NCBI GenBank assembly: GCA_001897795.1 | Contig: MKUL01000043.1 | Span: forward strand, 62,001-126,000 | Direction: 5' to 3' | DNA length: 64,000 nucleotides | From: Alphaproteobacteria bacterium 41-28 | GTDB taxonomy: Bacteria; Pseudomonadota; Alphaproteobacteria; UBA9655 | Shown here: positions 9,866-19,144 of the stretch, in pieces | Layout: every line of letters begins with the position of its first letter | Position numbering within the stretch: the stretch's first letter is position 1 | Notes under the pieces: generated by a model | Seen by the model: the letters and a program-made list of their open reading frames with translations, nothing else | The model's database searches: none | What the model was told of the DNA's origin: nothing | Program-made: the position numbers and the translations under genes

Positions 9866-10711
9866 TTACTGAAATCTTATTTCTATACCCTTCTCTGCGA
9901 GTTTACCTGCTAAGATTTTTTTCTGACTTAAGGATTTATCTACAGGGACGGCCGCCACATCCAGTTTGAAAAGAGGGTCATGCGTACGATTGCCAAGACC
10001 ATTAGCTAGAGCTAGTACTCCATCAGCATTCATCAACTTATTACTTACAAGACTCAAGGACTTGAGAGTTGTATTTACCCTTAGGGCTTCTGCAAGTGCT
10101 TTAGCTCCTTCATTACCAATGGTATTAAAATCCAGATCCAAACGGACAATGGCGCCATTAACTTTAAGCATCGAAGCAAGGTTTTTGGCCCCCTCGTCAT
10201 CAACACTACACTTAAAGAGTCTTAGCCATTTAATTGTACGATTTGTTTCCAATTCCTTAGCCAATTCAACCATTCTTTGACGACCGTGCTCATTCGTTCC
10301 CATTGACGTCTGGCTAATATCCAGAGACACTAGATAAGGATAGGCCCAAGATAAGTTGGTAAAAGAAAGTGTCGCATTATCTAGAACACCTGAAGAAAGA
10401 TCAATAGATAACTTCGTATATTGATGATCTATACTAGGTATGGAAAGTGCCTTATTTAGTGAATCGTTTTCGCGATTATAACTCGTTAGAGGCCTGCTGT
10501 TCCGATCTGCTGAATCCACCCATATTGTCTCAAGATCTTGGCTATTAGTTATATTTCTTGAGATACCTTTTACGTGTTGTACATTACTTCGCGGACTATC
10601 CTCCTCCATTCCCGAGCTAGGAAGAGTGAAGACAGATCCTAATAAAACGCCTGATAGGGCGAGTATATTTCCCAGATTTACAAATTTTGATACGATATTC
10701 TTAGATAACAT
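9866..10711 (-). CDS. Secreted leucine-rich-repeat protein (ribonuclease-inhibitor type)
   Basis: 281 residues. A signal peptide is likely, with cleavage near SSG-MEED around residue 34. Residues about 115-250 hold at least four LRR units of the RI/NLR type with 28-residue spacing, visible as LRLFKCSVDDEGAKNLA, LDLDFNTIGNEGAKALA and LSLVSNKLMNADGVLALA. Such LRRs form a curved protein-binding surface and are typical of eukaryote-like effectors of intracellular bacteria. No enzyme domain is visible, so its role is probably binding. It stands alone between trmL and another secreted gene. Confidence 0.85.
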   Translation of the reverse strand: MLSKNIVSKFVNLGNILALSGVLLGSVFTLPSSGMEEDSPRSNVQHVKGISRNITNSQDLETIWVDSADRNSRPLTSYNRENDSLNKALSIPSIDHQYTKLSIDLSSGVLDNATLSFTNLSWAYPYLVSLDISQTSMGTNEHGRQRMVELAKELETNRTIKWLRLFKCSVDDEGAKNLASMLKVNGAIVRLDLDFNTIGNEGAKALAEALRVNTTLKSLSLVSNKLMNADGVLALANGLGNRTHDPLFKLDVAAVPVDKSLSQKKILAGKLAEKGIEIRFQ

Positions 10712-10863
10712 ATTAAATCTCCATTAAAATTTTACACACAGATAGCTGAGGCACTCTTTTAAAGTACATGATGCTATTTAATACGCAAGATAAGTACCTC
10801 CGGTTAAAAGTTCAAGATAAAGATAAAGACTTGTATAATTTTATTTAATAAACTTGAAGATAA

Positions 10864-10943
10864 CTGGATTACTTCAAAGCACAGCTCCTCGCAAGCCGAA
10901 CGGTGGAGACCGTCTTTGGGAGGTAGCAACCGAAGCAATCCAG
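10864..10943. repeat. Imperfect palindromic repeat with CTGGATT/AATCCAG ends
   Basis: The sequence starts CTGGATT and ends AATCCAG, with internal inverted pieces such as GCACAGCTCCTCGC against the CCGAAGCAATCC end. It shares ends and internal words (CTCCTCGC, GAAGCAATCC) with the elements at 20985-21119 and 60272-60365. It lies in the gap between two minus-strand secreted genes and is diverged compared with the other copies. Confidence 0.6.
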
Positions 10944-10979
10944 AAAACCTTATTTTCATTCATGCCGGGTATACTTTGC

Positions 10980-11801
10980 TCAACCAAAAATTTCGATATA
11001 GTCTAAAATGTCCTTTAGACTGAGTGGCTCCTTAAAAAACATACCAAACTTTCCATATTGTTTGTTTTCATAAAACTCACGATCAATATTTTGCACACCC
11101 CAACGATGTTCAAAGGAAGGACGCTTTTTCATTTGAATTTTTTGGTTTCTATGAGCCAATAGTTCTATCTGATTCTCAATAGTCTCAATTCTAAAATTCT
11201 TATGACCTTTCACTTTTTCAACAGTTTCTTCAAAGGATGTATTAAAGACCTCTCCTCTGCTGCTCACAACTAAAGTCCCGTTAAAAGGGCCTTCTTGAAG
11301 ATGTATTTCAATCCGCCTCTCAATATCAGGTATAATGGGGCTAAGTCGCTTTATAAAAAGAGATTTTAGGAACTCTAATTCTTCTTTTTGAGACCTACCG
11401 TCATGCTTTTCTTTGTAAAGCACCTCGTAATCTTTTTCATTCATCTTGGCACTATAAAGAATAATTTTCTGGATCTCTTTGGAATATAATTGGCTAGGAT
11501 CGCATAGATTATAAGAGGCTTTATGCCCCAAGAAAATTATTTTCCCTATACCCACAATTCCAATACAAGGTCTTAGCGGATCAGTGATTAAATATTGGGT
11601 TTCCTGACTTTCATCTGTTCTATCCATAATGGAGGATCCCCCCATGAAAACAAGTCCAACATTTTCGGTTTGAAATTCAGAGGGAGCCTTATATTGAATT
11701 GTAGTTCGCTTAGGTTCATTTTCCTCTTCACTCATCGCCTGAGAAGAGGATACTCCTATCAAAAAAATATTTACTAAAAATAATAAAATTCTTTTATTCA
11801 T
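10980..11801 (-). CDS. Secreted hypothetical protein
   Basis: 273 residues with a clear signal peptide (MNKR then a hydrophobic core, predicted cleavage after SSSQA around residue 22; the mature protein begins MSEEEN). The mature part is hydrophilic and mixed in structure, without a family signature that I recognise. Codon use and position between other secreted genes fit a real gene. The next upstream gene, petA, is divergent, with about 170 bases between them. Confidence 0.75.
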   Translation of the reverse strand: MNKRILLFLVNIFLIGVSSSQAMSEEENEPKRTTIQYKAPSEFQTENVGLVFMGGSSIMDRTDESQETQYLITDPLRPCIGIVGIGKIIFLGHKASYNLCDPSQLYSKEIQKIILYSAKMNEKDYEVLYKEKHDGRSQKEELEFLKSLFIKRLSPIIPDIERRIEIHLQEGPFNGTLVVSSRGEVFNTSFEETVEKVKGHKNFRIETIENQIELLAHRNQKIQMKKRPSFEHRWGVQNIDREFYENKQYGKFGMFFKEPLSLKDILDYIEIFG

Positions 11802-11969
11802 AATTACAACCGCAAAAAATATTTAACAATACATTTATAATGTAATGACCCTTTCAGAAATATCAAGAGCTCATCACCCACCATCTTGCGGCGTTTTAAA
11901 GATAAATGTATATCAGGTATGAAGCTACGCGCTCGGGTCAAGATAATGCATAAAAAATGAAGGGAGTCC

Positions 11970-12551
11970 ATGACTGAATCAACACACAATCCTCCCTCCC
12001 CTAAAAAAAAGGAACCGACCCGCAGGGATTTTTTGCTTTTAACAGCAGGAGCTGTAGGGGCTGTGGGGACTGCTTATTTTGCGTGGCCTTTTATTGATAG
12101 CATGAACCCAGCCGCGGATATTTTAGCTCAATCCACAGTTGATGTTGATCTCTCACCCATCCCAGCAGGGCAAGCCATCACTGTTGTTTGGCGAGGCAAA
12201 CCTATTTTCGTACGCCATCGTACCCCAAAGGAAATTAAAGAAGCCGAACAAACGCCCCTTTCACAACTGATTGATCCTGAAACCGATCAAGATCGCGTGA
12301 AAAAAGGTCACGATGATTGGTTGATTGTTGTCGGTATTTGTACTCACTTAGGATGTATTCCGACCGGAAACAAACCCACGCAAACCCGTGGAAAATATGG
12401 CGGATGGTCCTGTCCCTGTCATGGCTCCCTATATGATACATCCGGACGTGTAAGACGGGGACCCGCCCCTTTAAACCTTGCTATCCCTCCTTATACATTT
12501 TTAACTTCAACTCAAATTCGCTTAGGCGTTGATGAGGTCGCACATGGGTAA
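11970..12551 (+). CDS. petA: Ubiquinol-cytochrome c reductase Rieske iron-sulfur subunit
   Basis: 193 residues. This is the [2Fe-2S] subunit of the respiratory bc1 complex; it carries electrons from ubiquinol at the Qo site to cytochrome c1. A twin-arginine Tat motif (TRRDFLLL, R18-R19) precedes a single membrane anchor at about residues 22-42. The cluster ligands are in C124-T-H126-LG-C129 and C148-P-C150-H151. GGAG nine bases upstream supports the ATG. Its stop overlaps the start of the fused cytochrome b/c1 gene, so the operon is petA-petBC. Confidence 0.97.
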   Translation: MTESTHNPPSPKKKEPTRRDFLLLTAGAVGAVGTAYFAWPFIDSMNPAADILAQSTVDVDLSPIPAGQAITVVWRGKPIFVRHRTPKEIKEAEQTPLSQLIDPETDQDRVKKGHDDWLIVVGICTHLGCIPTGNKPTQTRGKYGGWSCPCHGSLYDTSGRVRRGPAPLNLAIPPYTFLTSTQIRLGVDEVAHG

Positions 12552-14532
12552 ACTTGCAAATATTGCACGGTGGATTGATTACCGTTTACCTTTTTTTTCT
12601 TTTATTGACCATGAGTTGAGGGAATACCCCACTCCAAAAAATCTGAACTACTGGTGGAACTTTGGCTCACTTGCGGGGATCACTCTCGTTGTGATGATCC
12701 TTTCGGGGATTTTTCTTGCCATGCACTATGAGCCCAATACAAAAGAAGCTTTTGATAGCGTGGAATATATCATGCGAAATATAAACTATGGCTGGTTTTT
12801 ACGCTATTTACATGCCAATGGCGCCACCATGTTTTTTATCGTCGTTTATATCCATATGTTTCGTGGCCTTTATTATGGTTCTTATAAAGCGCCCCGCGAA
12901 CTTTTATGGATCCTCGGTGTTGTCATTTTGCTTCTCATGATGGCCACTGCTTTCATGGGGTATGTCTTACCCTGGGGGCAAATGAGTTATTGGGGAGCCA
13001 CCGTTATCACCAACCTTTTTTCTGTCCTTCCCTTTGGGGAATCGATTGTGGAATGGTTGTGGGGAGGATTTTCTGTTGATAACCCAACGCTGAATCGCTT
13101 TTTCGCCCTTCATTACCTTTTTCCTTTTTTAATTGTAGGTGTTGTGATTCTTCATCTCATTGCTCTCCATCAACATGGATCAAATAATCCTCTAGGAATT
13201 GAACGGAAAGAGCCTCGAGACAGTATTCCTTTTCATCCCTATTACACGGTAAAAGATTTATTTGGCCTTGGTGTTTTTGCACTCATCTGGTCTTACTTTA
13301 TTTTCTTCAATCCCAACTTCTTTGGTGAACCCGACAACTACATCCCCGCCAACCCTTTGGTAACCCCCCCTCACATTGTACCTGAATGGTATTTCTTACC
13401 CTTTTATGCCATTTTACGCTCAATCCCTAATAAAACTCTTGGGGTTTTAGCCATGGTGAGCTCTGTTTCTGTTCTTTTTTTCGTCCCCTGGCTTGACACT
13501 TCCAAAGTCCGCAGCGCAACCTTCAGACCTTTGTATAAATGGGTCTTTTGGGGTTTTGTTGTTGATTGCTTTATTTTAGGATGTGTAGGCGCCTATTCTC
13601 CTGATCATATATATGCCAGCTTAGGAGGGCTTTCTAACCAAACCTTGGGGCAAGTCACAACTCTTCTCTATTTTACATTCTTCTTTGTTGCTTTGCCCCT
13701 TTTAGGAATTTACGAAAAAACAAAACCACTACCGAAAAGTCTGAGTGAGCCTATCTTACAGAAAAAGAATATAGCAAATGTTTCAGCCAGTATTTTTTGT
13801 CTTTTTATGATAGGAAGCTTGAGTCCACTTTACGGGAGTGAAACACCAACCTTACCCCGCGAAAACTGGTCCTTTCAAGGACCCTTAGGGACCTTTGACA
13901 GAACGGAACTTCAGCATGGATTTCAAATCTATAAAGAAGTCTGTTCGACCTGCCATGGTTTAAAACAAATCAGATTTCGAGACTTAGCTGCTTTAGGTTA
14001 TAATCATGAAGAAATTAAAGCCATCGCAGCTGAATGTAAAGTTGAAGTCATCGATGATGAAGGAAATGTCATTGAAAAACCTGCTCTTCCTACAGACACC
14101 TTCCCGAACCCCTATAAGAATGAACAAGCCGCCCGCGCAGCCAATAATAGCGCCCTTCCCCCCGATCTCTCTCTTATCACGAAAGCCCGCGCAGGGGGGC
14201 CGGATTATATTTATGCTCTTCTGACAGGATATGAAGCAACCCCCCCTAAAGATGTTCACTTAGCTGAAGGACTTCATTACAATCCTTACTTTCCGGGAGG
14301 GCAAATTGCCATGATTCCTCCCCTTTCTGAAGGACTTGTGACTTATAACGACGGGTCTCAACCCACTATTAACCAAATGGCAAAAGACGTCGTTACTTTT
14401 TTGTCGTGGGCAGCTGAACCCGAACTGGAGGACAGAAAACAAACCGGGTATAAAGTTCTCATCTATTTTATCGTTTTTACAATTTTAATGTACTTTGTCA
14501 TGAAACAGGTTTGGGCTAGGGTTAAGGAATGA
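12544..14532 (+). CDS. fbcH: Fused cytochrome b / cytochrome c1 polyprotein of the bc1 complex (FbcH type)
   Basis: A single ORF of about 662 residues covers both remaining bc1 catalytic subunits. Residues 1-395 are cytochrome b with eight expected membrane helices, haem ligands H90/H104 and H190/H204, and the Qo-site PEWY at 280-283. Residues about 410-430 form a hydrophobic signal-like segment ending near SPLYG, then cytochrome c1 begins, with haem attachment C467-x-x-C470-H471, a later Met in GQIAMIPPL as the likely sixth ligand, and a C-terminal membrane anchor (about 635-655). The same fusion is known in Bradyrhizobium fbcH, where the precursor is cut into two proteins. I chose the ATG at 12544 (GAGGT upstream, overlapping the petA stop by 8 bases) over the TTG at 12529. 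Confidence 0.95.
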   Translation: MGKLANIARWIDYRLPFFSFIDHELREYPTPKNLNYWWNFGSLAGITLVVMILSGIFLAMHYEPNTKEAFDSVEYIMRNINYGWFLRYLHANGATMFFIVVYIHMFRGLYYGSYKAPRELLWILGVVILLLMMATAFMGYVLPWGQMSYWGATVITNLFSVLPFGESIVEWLWGGFSVDNPTLNRFFALHYLFPFLIVGVVILHLIALHQHGSNNPLGIERKEPRDSIPFHPYYTVKDLFGLGVFALIWSYFIFFNPNFFGEPDNYIPANPLVTPPHIVPEWYFLPFYAILRSIPNKTLGVLAMVSSVSVLFFVPWLDTSKVRSATFRPLYKWVFWGFVVDCFILGCVGAYSPDHIYASLGGLSNQTLGQVTTLLYFTFFFVALPLLGIYEKTKPLPKSLSEPILQKKNIANVSASIFCLFMIGSLSPLYGSETPTLPRENWSFQGPLGTFDRTELQHGFQIYKEVCSTCHGLKQIRFRDLAALGYNHEEIKAIAAECKVEVIDDEGNVIEKPALPTDTFPNPYKNEQAARAANNSALPPDLSLITKARAGGPDYIYALLTGYEATPPKDVHLAEGLHYNPYFPGGQIAMIPPLSEGLVTYNDGSQPTINQMAKDVVTFLSWAAEPELEDRKQTGYKVLIYFIVFTILMYFVMKQVWARVKE

Positions 14533-14613
14533 TGTTCGCACTATAACCCTTGGTCTTTTTTTCTATTTCTGGCATACTGTGAAAAATAAGAACAAGTAAC
14601 AAAAGGGAAAACT

Positions 14614-15177
14614 GTGAAAAAAGCTCTAGGCATCGTCATGTGTTTTTTATTGGGGGGTTGCACCGGTGGTGCAAGAGAGCATGCAGTTGTTCTAGAAACT
14701 CCCTCACCGGAAATAAACTTTCCCCATCAAAGGGCGGCACCTCTACCTTCAGTAAGCATTCTACCTTCAAAACGGACTATTGAAATGAAATCCGTAGATT
14801 TTTTTGCAATTGTTAGCCGCATTCACTTTAATATGGAGTATCATCCTTTTTTTGAAAAAAATAAAAATGTGTGCCTTGTTTTGATCGATTACACAATTCT
14901 TCCTGCTGAAAAATTTAGTCAAAAGTCCAAAATTTTTTATCATAACGATACAGCATTTTCTAAAAAATTCGAAGAGAAACCTCAGCGATACGCACTTACA
15001 GGGGTTTTTTTCGAAAATTGCGACTCACCCCCTGCCACCCCCGTTTATGAGGAAACACTTTACATGGCAACCAGTAAAGCTCCTCCCGAAGAAGCGATAC
15101 GTTTGATGATTGAAGAGCTTTTCCGTGATCATTACTTTTCTGCTCTCTCAAAACTTGAAGTAAGCTTAGAACACTAA
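14614..15177 (+). CDS. Predicted lipoprotein of unknown function
   Basis: 187 residues starting with GTG, with AAAAGGG upstream. The N-terminus has a lipoprotein signal: two Lys, a hydrophobic core and a lipobox LLGGC with the lipidated Cys at residue 16. The mature domain is small and mixed, with two more Cys residues (in NVCLV and NCDSP). I do not recognise the family. It follows the bc1 operon by about 80 bases and is convergent with uppP. Confidence 0.75.
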   Translation: MKKALGIVMCFLLGGCTGGAREHAVVLETPSPEINFPHQRAAPLPSVSILPSKRTIEMKSVDFFAIVSRIHFNMEYHPFFEKNKNVCLVLIDYTILPAEKFSQKSKIFYHNDTAFSKKFEEKPQRYALTGVFFENCDSPPATPVYEETLYMATSKAPPEEAIRLMIEELFRDHYFSALSKLEVSLEH

Positions 15178-15201
15178 AGGACAGGATAGAGGCACATCAG
15201 A

Positions 15202-16026
15202 TTAAGGACAGGGCACAATACTCAAAAAACCACCATATACACTAATGAGAAGGAAGAGCCCTAAACAAATCCGGTAAATCACAAAAGGAGTCAGGGTCGA
15301 CTTTTGGAGCCACCGCATCATAAAAGCGATAGCGAATAAGCCAAAAACAAAGGAAAAAACGGCCATCATGGCCGCATCATTCATCATAGAAAAGTCTCCA
15401 GACTTAAGGACACGATACCCTTTCAACGTTCCAGCAGCTGTAATTGCTGGAATGGACATCAAAAAAGCAAAGCGAGCCGCATCCGTCCGTTTGTAGTTCA
15501 TAAGGCGTCCTGCGGTTATGCAAGTGCCTGAACGGCTAGCCCCATTAATAAGCGAAACACTTTGAGCAAGCCCAAAATACAAGGCACGTTTTGCATTTGT
15601 ATCCGCAACGGTTTCTATAAAATGCCCATACTTATCCGCCACATAAAGAATAATAGCGAATATAATGCCCACCCATGCAATGACGGTCACACTTCTGAAA
15701 GCACTTCCCACCACATTATCAAAGAAAACCCCCATCAAAACAACGGGGATTGTCGCAATGATAAGGTTGAAGAGAAGCTGGGTATTTTCATTAAACCGCC
15801 CTTTCAAAAGTGAGAAAAAGCCCTTAAAAAGTGAAAAAACATCTTTATGAAAATAAACAAGAACAGATCCCAAGGTTCCAATGTGAGCGGCTACATCCAT
15901 CAGATGTCCTTGATCTCGCCAACCACACAAGGCGGGAACAAGCGCCAAATGGCCTGATGAACTTATGGGAAGGAATTCTGTAACACCTTGGATAAAAGAA
16001 AGAAGTAAGATTTGCTCTAGAGTCAT
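15202..16026 (-). CDS. uppP: Undecaprenyl-diphosphatase UppP (BacA)
   Basis: 274 residues, an integral membrane enzyme that dephosphorylates undecaprenyl diphosphate so that the lipid carrier can be reused in peptidoglycan synthesis. The two family motifs are present: QGVTEFLPISSSGHL near the N-terminus (E17, S22-S24, H26) and GASRSGTCITAGR in the second half, with many hydrophobic helices. Its presence together with a D-Ala-D-Ala dipeptidase elsewhere in the window suggests that the organism makes or remodels peptidoglycan. Confidence 0.95.
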   Translation of the reverse strand: MTLEQILLLSFIQGVTEFLPISSSGHLALVPALCGWRDQGHLMDVAAHIGTLGSVLVYFHKDVFSLFKGFFSLLKGRFNENTQLLFNLIIATIPVVLMGVFFDNVVGSAFRSVTVIAWVGIIFAIILYVADKYGHFIETVADTNAKRALYFGLAQSVSLINGASRSGTCITAGRLMNYKRTDAARFAFLMSIPAITAAGTLKGYRVLKSGDFSMMNDAAMMAVFSFVFGLFAIAFMMRWLQKSTLTPFVIYRICLGLFLLISVYGGFLSIVPCP

Positions 16027-16096
16027 AAGGCCACATTATGGTAGAAGATGAGTTTAAATATCATATAACGTAAAGCAATCCAAGGGATAATCATCA

Positions 16097-16765
16097 ATGC
16101 GAAAACTCTATCATTATTGGCTCTGTCCCTTTTCTCGGAAAATTCGCATTTTACTCGAGGAAAAAAAACTTCCCTTTGATCTCATTGTAATTAAACCTTG
16201 GGAACCTAATCCTTCTTTTTTACCCCTAAATCCAGAAGGCCTCCCCCCTGTCTTGACCGATGATGATGGAAAAAATATTGCGAATGCTTACCCCATTGCT
16301 GAATATTTAGAGGAAGTCTATTTTGAGCCCTCATTCCTGGGAAAAACGTCATCACCCCGAGCAGAAGTTCGCCGGCTCATCGCCTGGTTTGATGAAAAGT
16401 TTAATGGAGAAGTAACCCACAATCTCGTTTATGAAAAAGTCTTAAGGCGAAAGATGGGGCAAGGAGGGCCTGACTCGACCGCCATTCGCATTGGAAATGC
16501 AAATATTCATGATCACCTAGAATATATCTCGTGGCTTTGTGATCGGCGAAAGTGGCTTGCCGGTGATGAGTTTTCTCTAGCAGATATTACAGCAGCCGCC
16601 CACCTTTCTTGCATTGATTATCTTGGGGATGTGCCGTGGGATAAGCATCCTGTGACGAAACTATGGTATGCCCGTGTTAAATCTCGCCCTAGTTTTCGCT
16701 CAATCTTGAGCGATATTGTCCCCGGCCTTTCCCCGCCCTCCCATTATACAAATTTGGATTTTTGA
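16097..16765 (+). CDS. Glutathione S-transferase family protein
   Basis: 222 residues. The N-terminal thioredoxin-like domain (about 1-78) begins LYHYWLCPFSRKIRILLEEK, with a CPFS motif in the active-site position, and includes GLPPVL for the cis-Pro and NAYPIAEYLEE for glutathione binding; an all-helical domain with KWLAGDEFSLADITAA follows. The exact substrate cannot be told; this subgroup with CPFS may act in thiol chemistry rather than classic conjugation. The stop is directly followed by the GTG of the next gene, so the two are probably co-transcribed. Confidence 0.9.
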   Translation: MRKLYHYWLCPFSRKIRILLEEKKLPFDLIVIKPWEPNPSFLPLNPEGLPPVLTDDDGKNIANAYPIAEYLEEVYFEPSFLGKTSSPRAEVRRLIAWFDEKFNGEVTHNLVYEKVLRRKMGQGGPDSTAIRIGNANIHDHLEYISWLCDRRKWLAGDEFSLADITAAAHLSCIDYLGDVPWDKHPVTKLWYARVKSRPSFRSILSDIVPGLSPPSHYTNLDF

Positions 16766-17566
16766 GTGCTATTTTGCTTTGGTTATGGGTATGTTGCTGG
16801 CTTCATGGGAAAGGTGGGAACGTCTCGAACACAACATGGAGAAAATCTTTTCTTATATAAAGGGGGCCCCTTTTCTCAAGATATTCTCAATGCCCTTCAA
16901 GAAAGTGATTCTCTGCTCGTCTCTATTCCTCCAGATCAAGATGGAGATCCTATAATTCCTTATCTCAAAGAAATTTTACCCCAGCTTACCCACCTGAAGT
17001 GGATTGGCTACCTTTCGTCAACGGGCGTTTATGGCGATCACTGCGGCAATTGGGTCGATGAAACGTCAAAAACCCATCCTACTTCCCCTCAAGGCAAAAC
17101 GCGCTTAAAAGCAGAGCATCAATGGCTTCAGCTTTGGAAAGACACTAATCTTCCGGTTCATATTTTCCGTCTCGCGGGCATTTATGGACCGGGTCGTAAT
17201 GTGCTTGAGGATCTCAAATCTGGGAAAACTCAACGTATTTTCAAGGAAGATGTCCTCTTCTCTCGTATTCATGTGAAGGACATTGCCCAAGCTCTCAACG
17301 CTTCGATAAAGGCACCTCATCCAGGACGAATTTATAATTTAGCAGATAATGAGCCCGCTCCCCCCCATGAGGTCGTTGCCTATGGAGCGGGGCTGTTGGG
17401 AATGGATCCTCCTTCTCTGATTCCGTTTGAAGAAGCTTCTCTTACACCTATGGGACGCAGTTTTTACCAGGATTCAAAACGTGTGAAAAATGATTGCCTT
17501 TTAAGTGAGCTTGTCCCCTCTCTGATTTTTCCGACGTATCGAGAGGGGTTGAGATATGGCGTCTGA
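16766..17566 (+). CDS. NAD(P)-dependent epimerase/dehydratase-like protein (YeeZ-like extended SDR)
   Basis: 266 residues beginning with GTG immediately after the GST stop. The N-terminus LFCFGYGYVAGFMG is a Rossmann nucleotide-binding loop of the atypical SDR kind. YLSSTGVYG at about residue 90, and FRLAGIYGPGRN further on, are conserved in YeeZ-type proteins, though the catalytic Tyr-x3-Lys of classical SDRs is not evident. RIHVKDIAQAL is the usual family segment. The substrate is unknown. Pairing with the GST suggests one transcription unit. Confidence 0.85.
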   Translation: MLFCFGYGYVAGFMGKVGTSRTQHGENLFLYKGGPFSQDILNALQESDSLLVSIPPDQDGDPIIPYLKEILPQLTHLKWIGYLSSTGVYGDHCGNWVDETSKTHPTSPQGKTRLKAEHQWLQLWKDTNLPVHIFRLAGIYGPGRNVLEDLKSGKTQRIFKEDVLFSRIHVKDIAQALNASIKAPHPGRIYNLADNEPAPPHEVVAYGAGLLGMDPPSLIPFEEASLTPMGRSFYQDSKRVKNDCLLSELVPSLIFPTYREGLRYGV

Positions 17567-17624
17567 AGGGAGATCTTTTGGTTTCAAAATTGAAATTGCT
17601 ACCAAGGAGTATTCCTTCCGTTTT

Positions 17625-18812
17625 TTATGGGCCTCCTATGATGGATCCAGGAAATGTCCTGAATAAAATTTGTAATTTAGGTAGCTGTTTTCGCATATCA
17701 CTAATCGCTTGCAGAGCTACTTTATTTGTCTGCTGATCCCCTGATTTTAGATTAAGGATGCCCCTTATATCCAAAAAGGTTAATTTTCCAAGGTTTTTGA
17801 TGTGAGAGGCGAGACCCATAAATCCTTCAGAAGTTATTGGATTAGAAGACAAATCTAAATGCGTCAGATTTTCAAGTGATAAGTCGAACTGTTCAATTTG
17901 ATTACGGCTGATATCCAAATATTGAAGGTTAGGAAGTTTGTTTTGGAAGACGTGCTTAAATAACTCCATGCTCATATTGTTGGATGATAATATTAAATGA
18001 GTCAGATCCTCTCCAGGTAAACCAAAATATTCCTCATCAATTTTATATTCGCAAATATTTGTTTGACTTAAATTCAAATATTGAAGGTTTGGAAGTTTGC
18101 CTTGTAAAATAACTTTAAGCCCTTCACATGTAATGTGATTCAGAGAAAGGTTCATATGAACCAAACTTTTAAGGGATACACTTTCAACAATAGACTTGGC
18201 CTGCTCGTCGCCAATAGTTTCATTACAATGCGTGATGTCTAAATGGGTCAATCCCACCCTGCGGGTGATGGCCGCAAGGATGTCAGGATGAATAAAACAA
18301 CAATTCAATCCTAATTGGAGGACATTTTGAAAGAGCGGACTTTGAAGTATAAAAGAGACCCTGTCATAGGGAAGAACGTTTTCAATTTGCAGTTGCTGTA
18401 AGTGGTGAAAAGAGAGATCTTCAGAATCAGGACAATCTTCTGTAAATAGCTCCTTTAATTTTTCGAGAGGTGGGAGACCCGTTAGCCTGAGATTTTTAAC
18501 GTCTGCTTGTGCTAAAATTTTTATCTCATCCTTTCCAAACTTTGAAAGCTGACATCCTTTGATACGAAGAGTCCTAATGGGCCCCTTCACTACATCTAGA
18601 AAAGCCCCTTGAGAAAAAACTATATTTCTTCTCGACCTAAGATCAGAACCATTGTTGCGATAAAAAGTTTTCCATATATTTTCTTTTTCATTAAATTTAA
18701 TGGTAATTTGTTTTGGTGGCACAATAGAAGTCGAGGCGTCTTTGTCCTCCATAGCCTGTGTTGGAGTTGCATAAAAAGAGAAAAGTGCTGTGCACAATAA
18801 TATTTTTTTCAT
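17625..18812 (-). CDS. Secreted leucine-rich-repeat protein
   Basis: 395 residues. Residues 1-20 are a clean signal peptide ending PTQA, with the mature protein starting MEDKD. From about residue 140 onward there are successive LRR units, visible as LTHLDITHCNETIGDEQ, LVHMNLSLNHITCEGLK, LQYLNLSQTN, LQYLDISRNQIEQ and LTHLDLSSNPITSEGF. The N-terminal ~120 residues are not repeated. A ligand-binding secreted protein is likely; targeting of host proteins is inference. It has a 330-base upstream gap shared with recJ. Confidence 0.87.
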   Translation of the reverse strand: MKKILLCTALFSFYATPTQAMEDKDASTSIVPPKQITIKFNEKENIWKTFYRNNGSDLRSRRNIVFSQGAFLDVVKGPIRTLRIKGCQLSKFGKDEIKILAQADVKNLRLTGLPPLEKLKELFTEDCPDSEDLSFHHLQQLQIENVLPYDRVSFILQSPLFQNVLQLGLNCCFIHPDILAAITRRVGLTHLDITHCNETIGDEQAKSIVESVSLKSLVHMNLSLNHITCEGLKVILQGKLPNLQYLNLSQTNICEYKIDEEYFGLPGEDLTHLILSSNNMSMELFKHVFQNKLPNLQYLDISRNQIEQFDLSLENLTHLDLSSNPITSEGFMGLASHIKNLGKLTFLDIRGILNLKSGDQQTNKVALQAISDMRKQLPKLQILFRTFPGSIIGGP

Positions 18813-19144
18813 CTAATTCACCATCTATCAAAGATATTTGATCTATTAAATAGATTATATGTAAAAAAAATGAGGGGAAATGCAACAAATAAATTAATTT
18901 GCCAAAATAAATTATCTACTTCTTAAGAAAGTTTTGGCTTATGATGATAATGACAAATCATAAAAATCTCTAACTTTTATAACTAAAATGTATGTCAAAA
19001 AGGAGGAGTAGACTGGCAACATATATGCAGGGACACGCGATATTCAAACAGCATACCAGCAATAAGCTGAGTTCCATTATAAAAGTTCCACCTACCACTC
19101 ATTACCCATTTGAAATTCTCATTCGAAGAAGTTAACCTCGCCAT
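18813..19144. other. Intergenic region between divergent LRR and recJ genes
   Basis: A 332-base gap, strongly AT-rich in its left 170 bases, which should hold the promoter of the minus-strand LRR gene. A strong ribosome-site-like AAAAGGAGGAG lies at 18998-19008, but no convincing start codon follows at normal distance; the first ATG (19025) opens only a 36-codon frame ending at 19135. No repeat or RNA gene was recognised. Confidence 0.5.
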
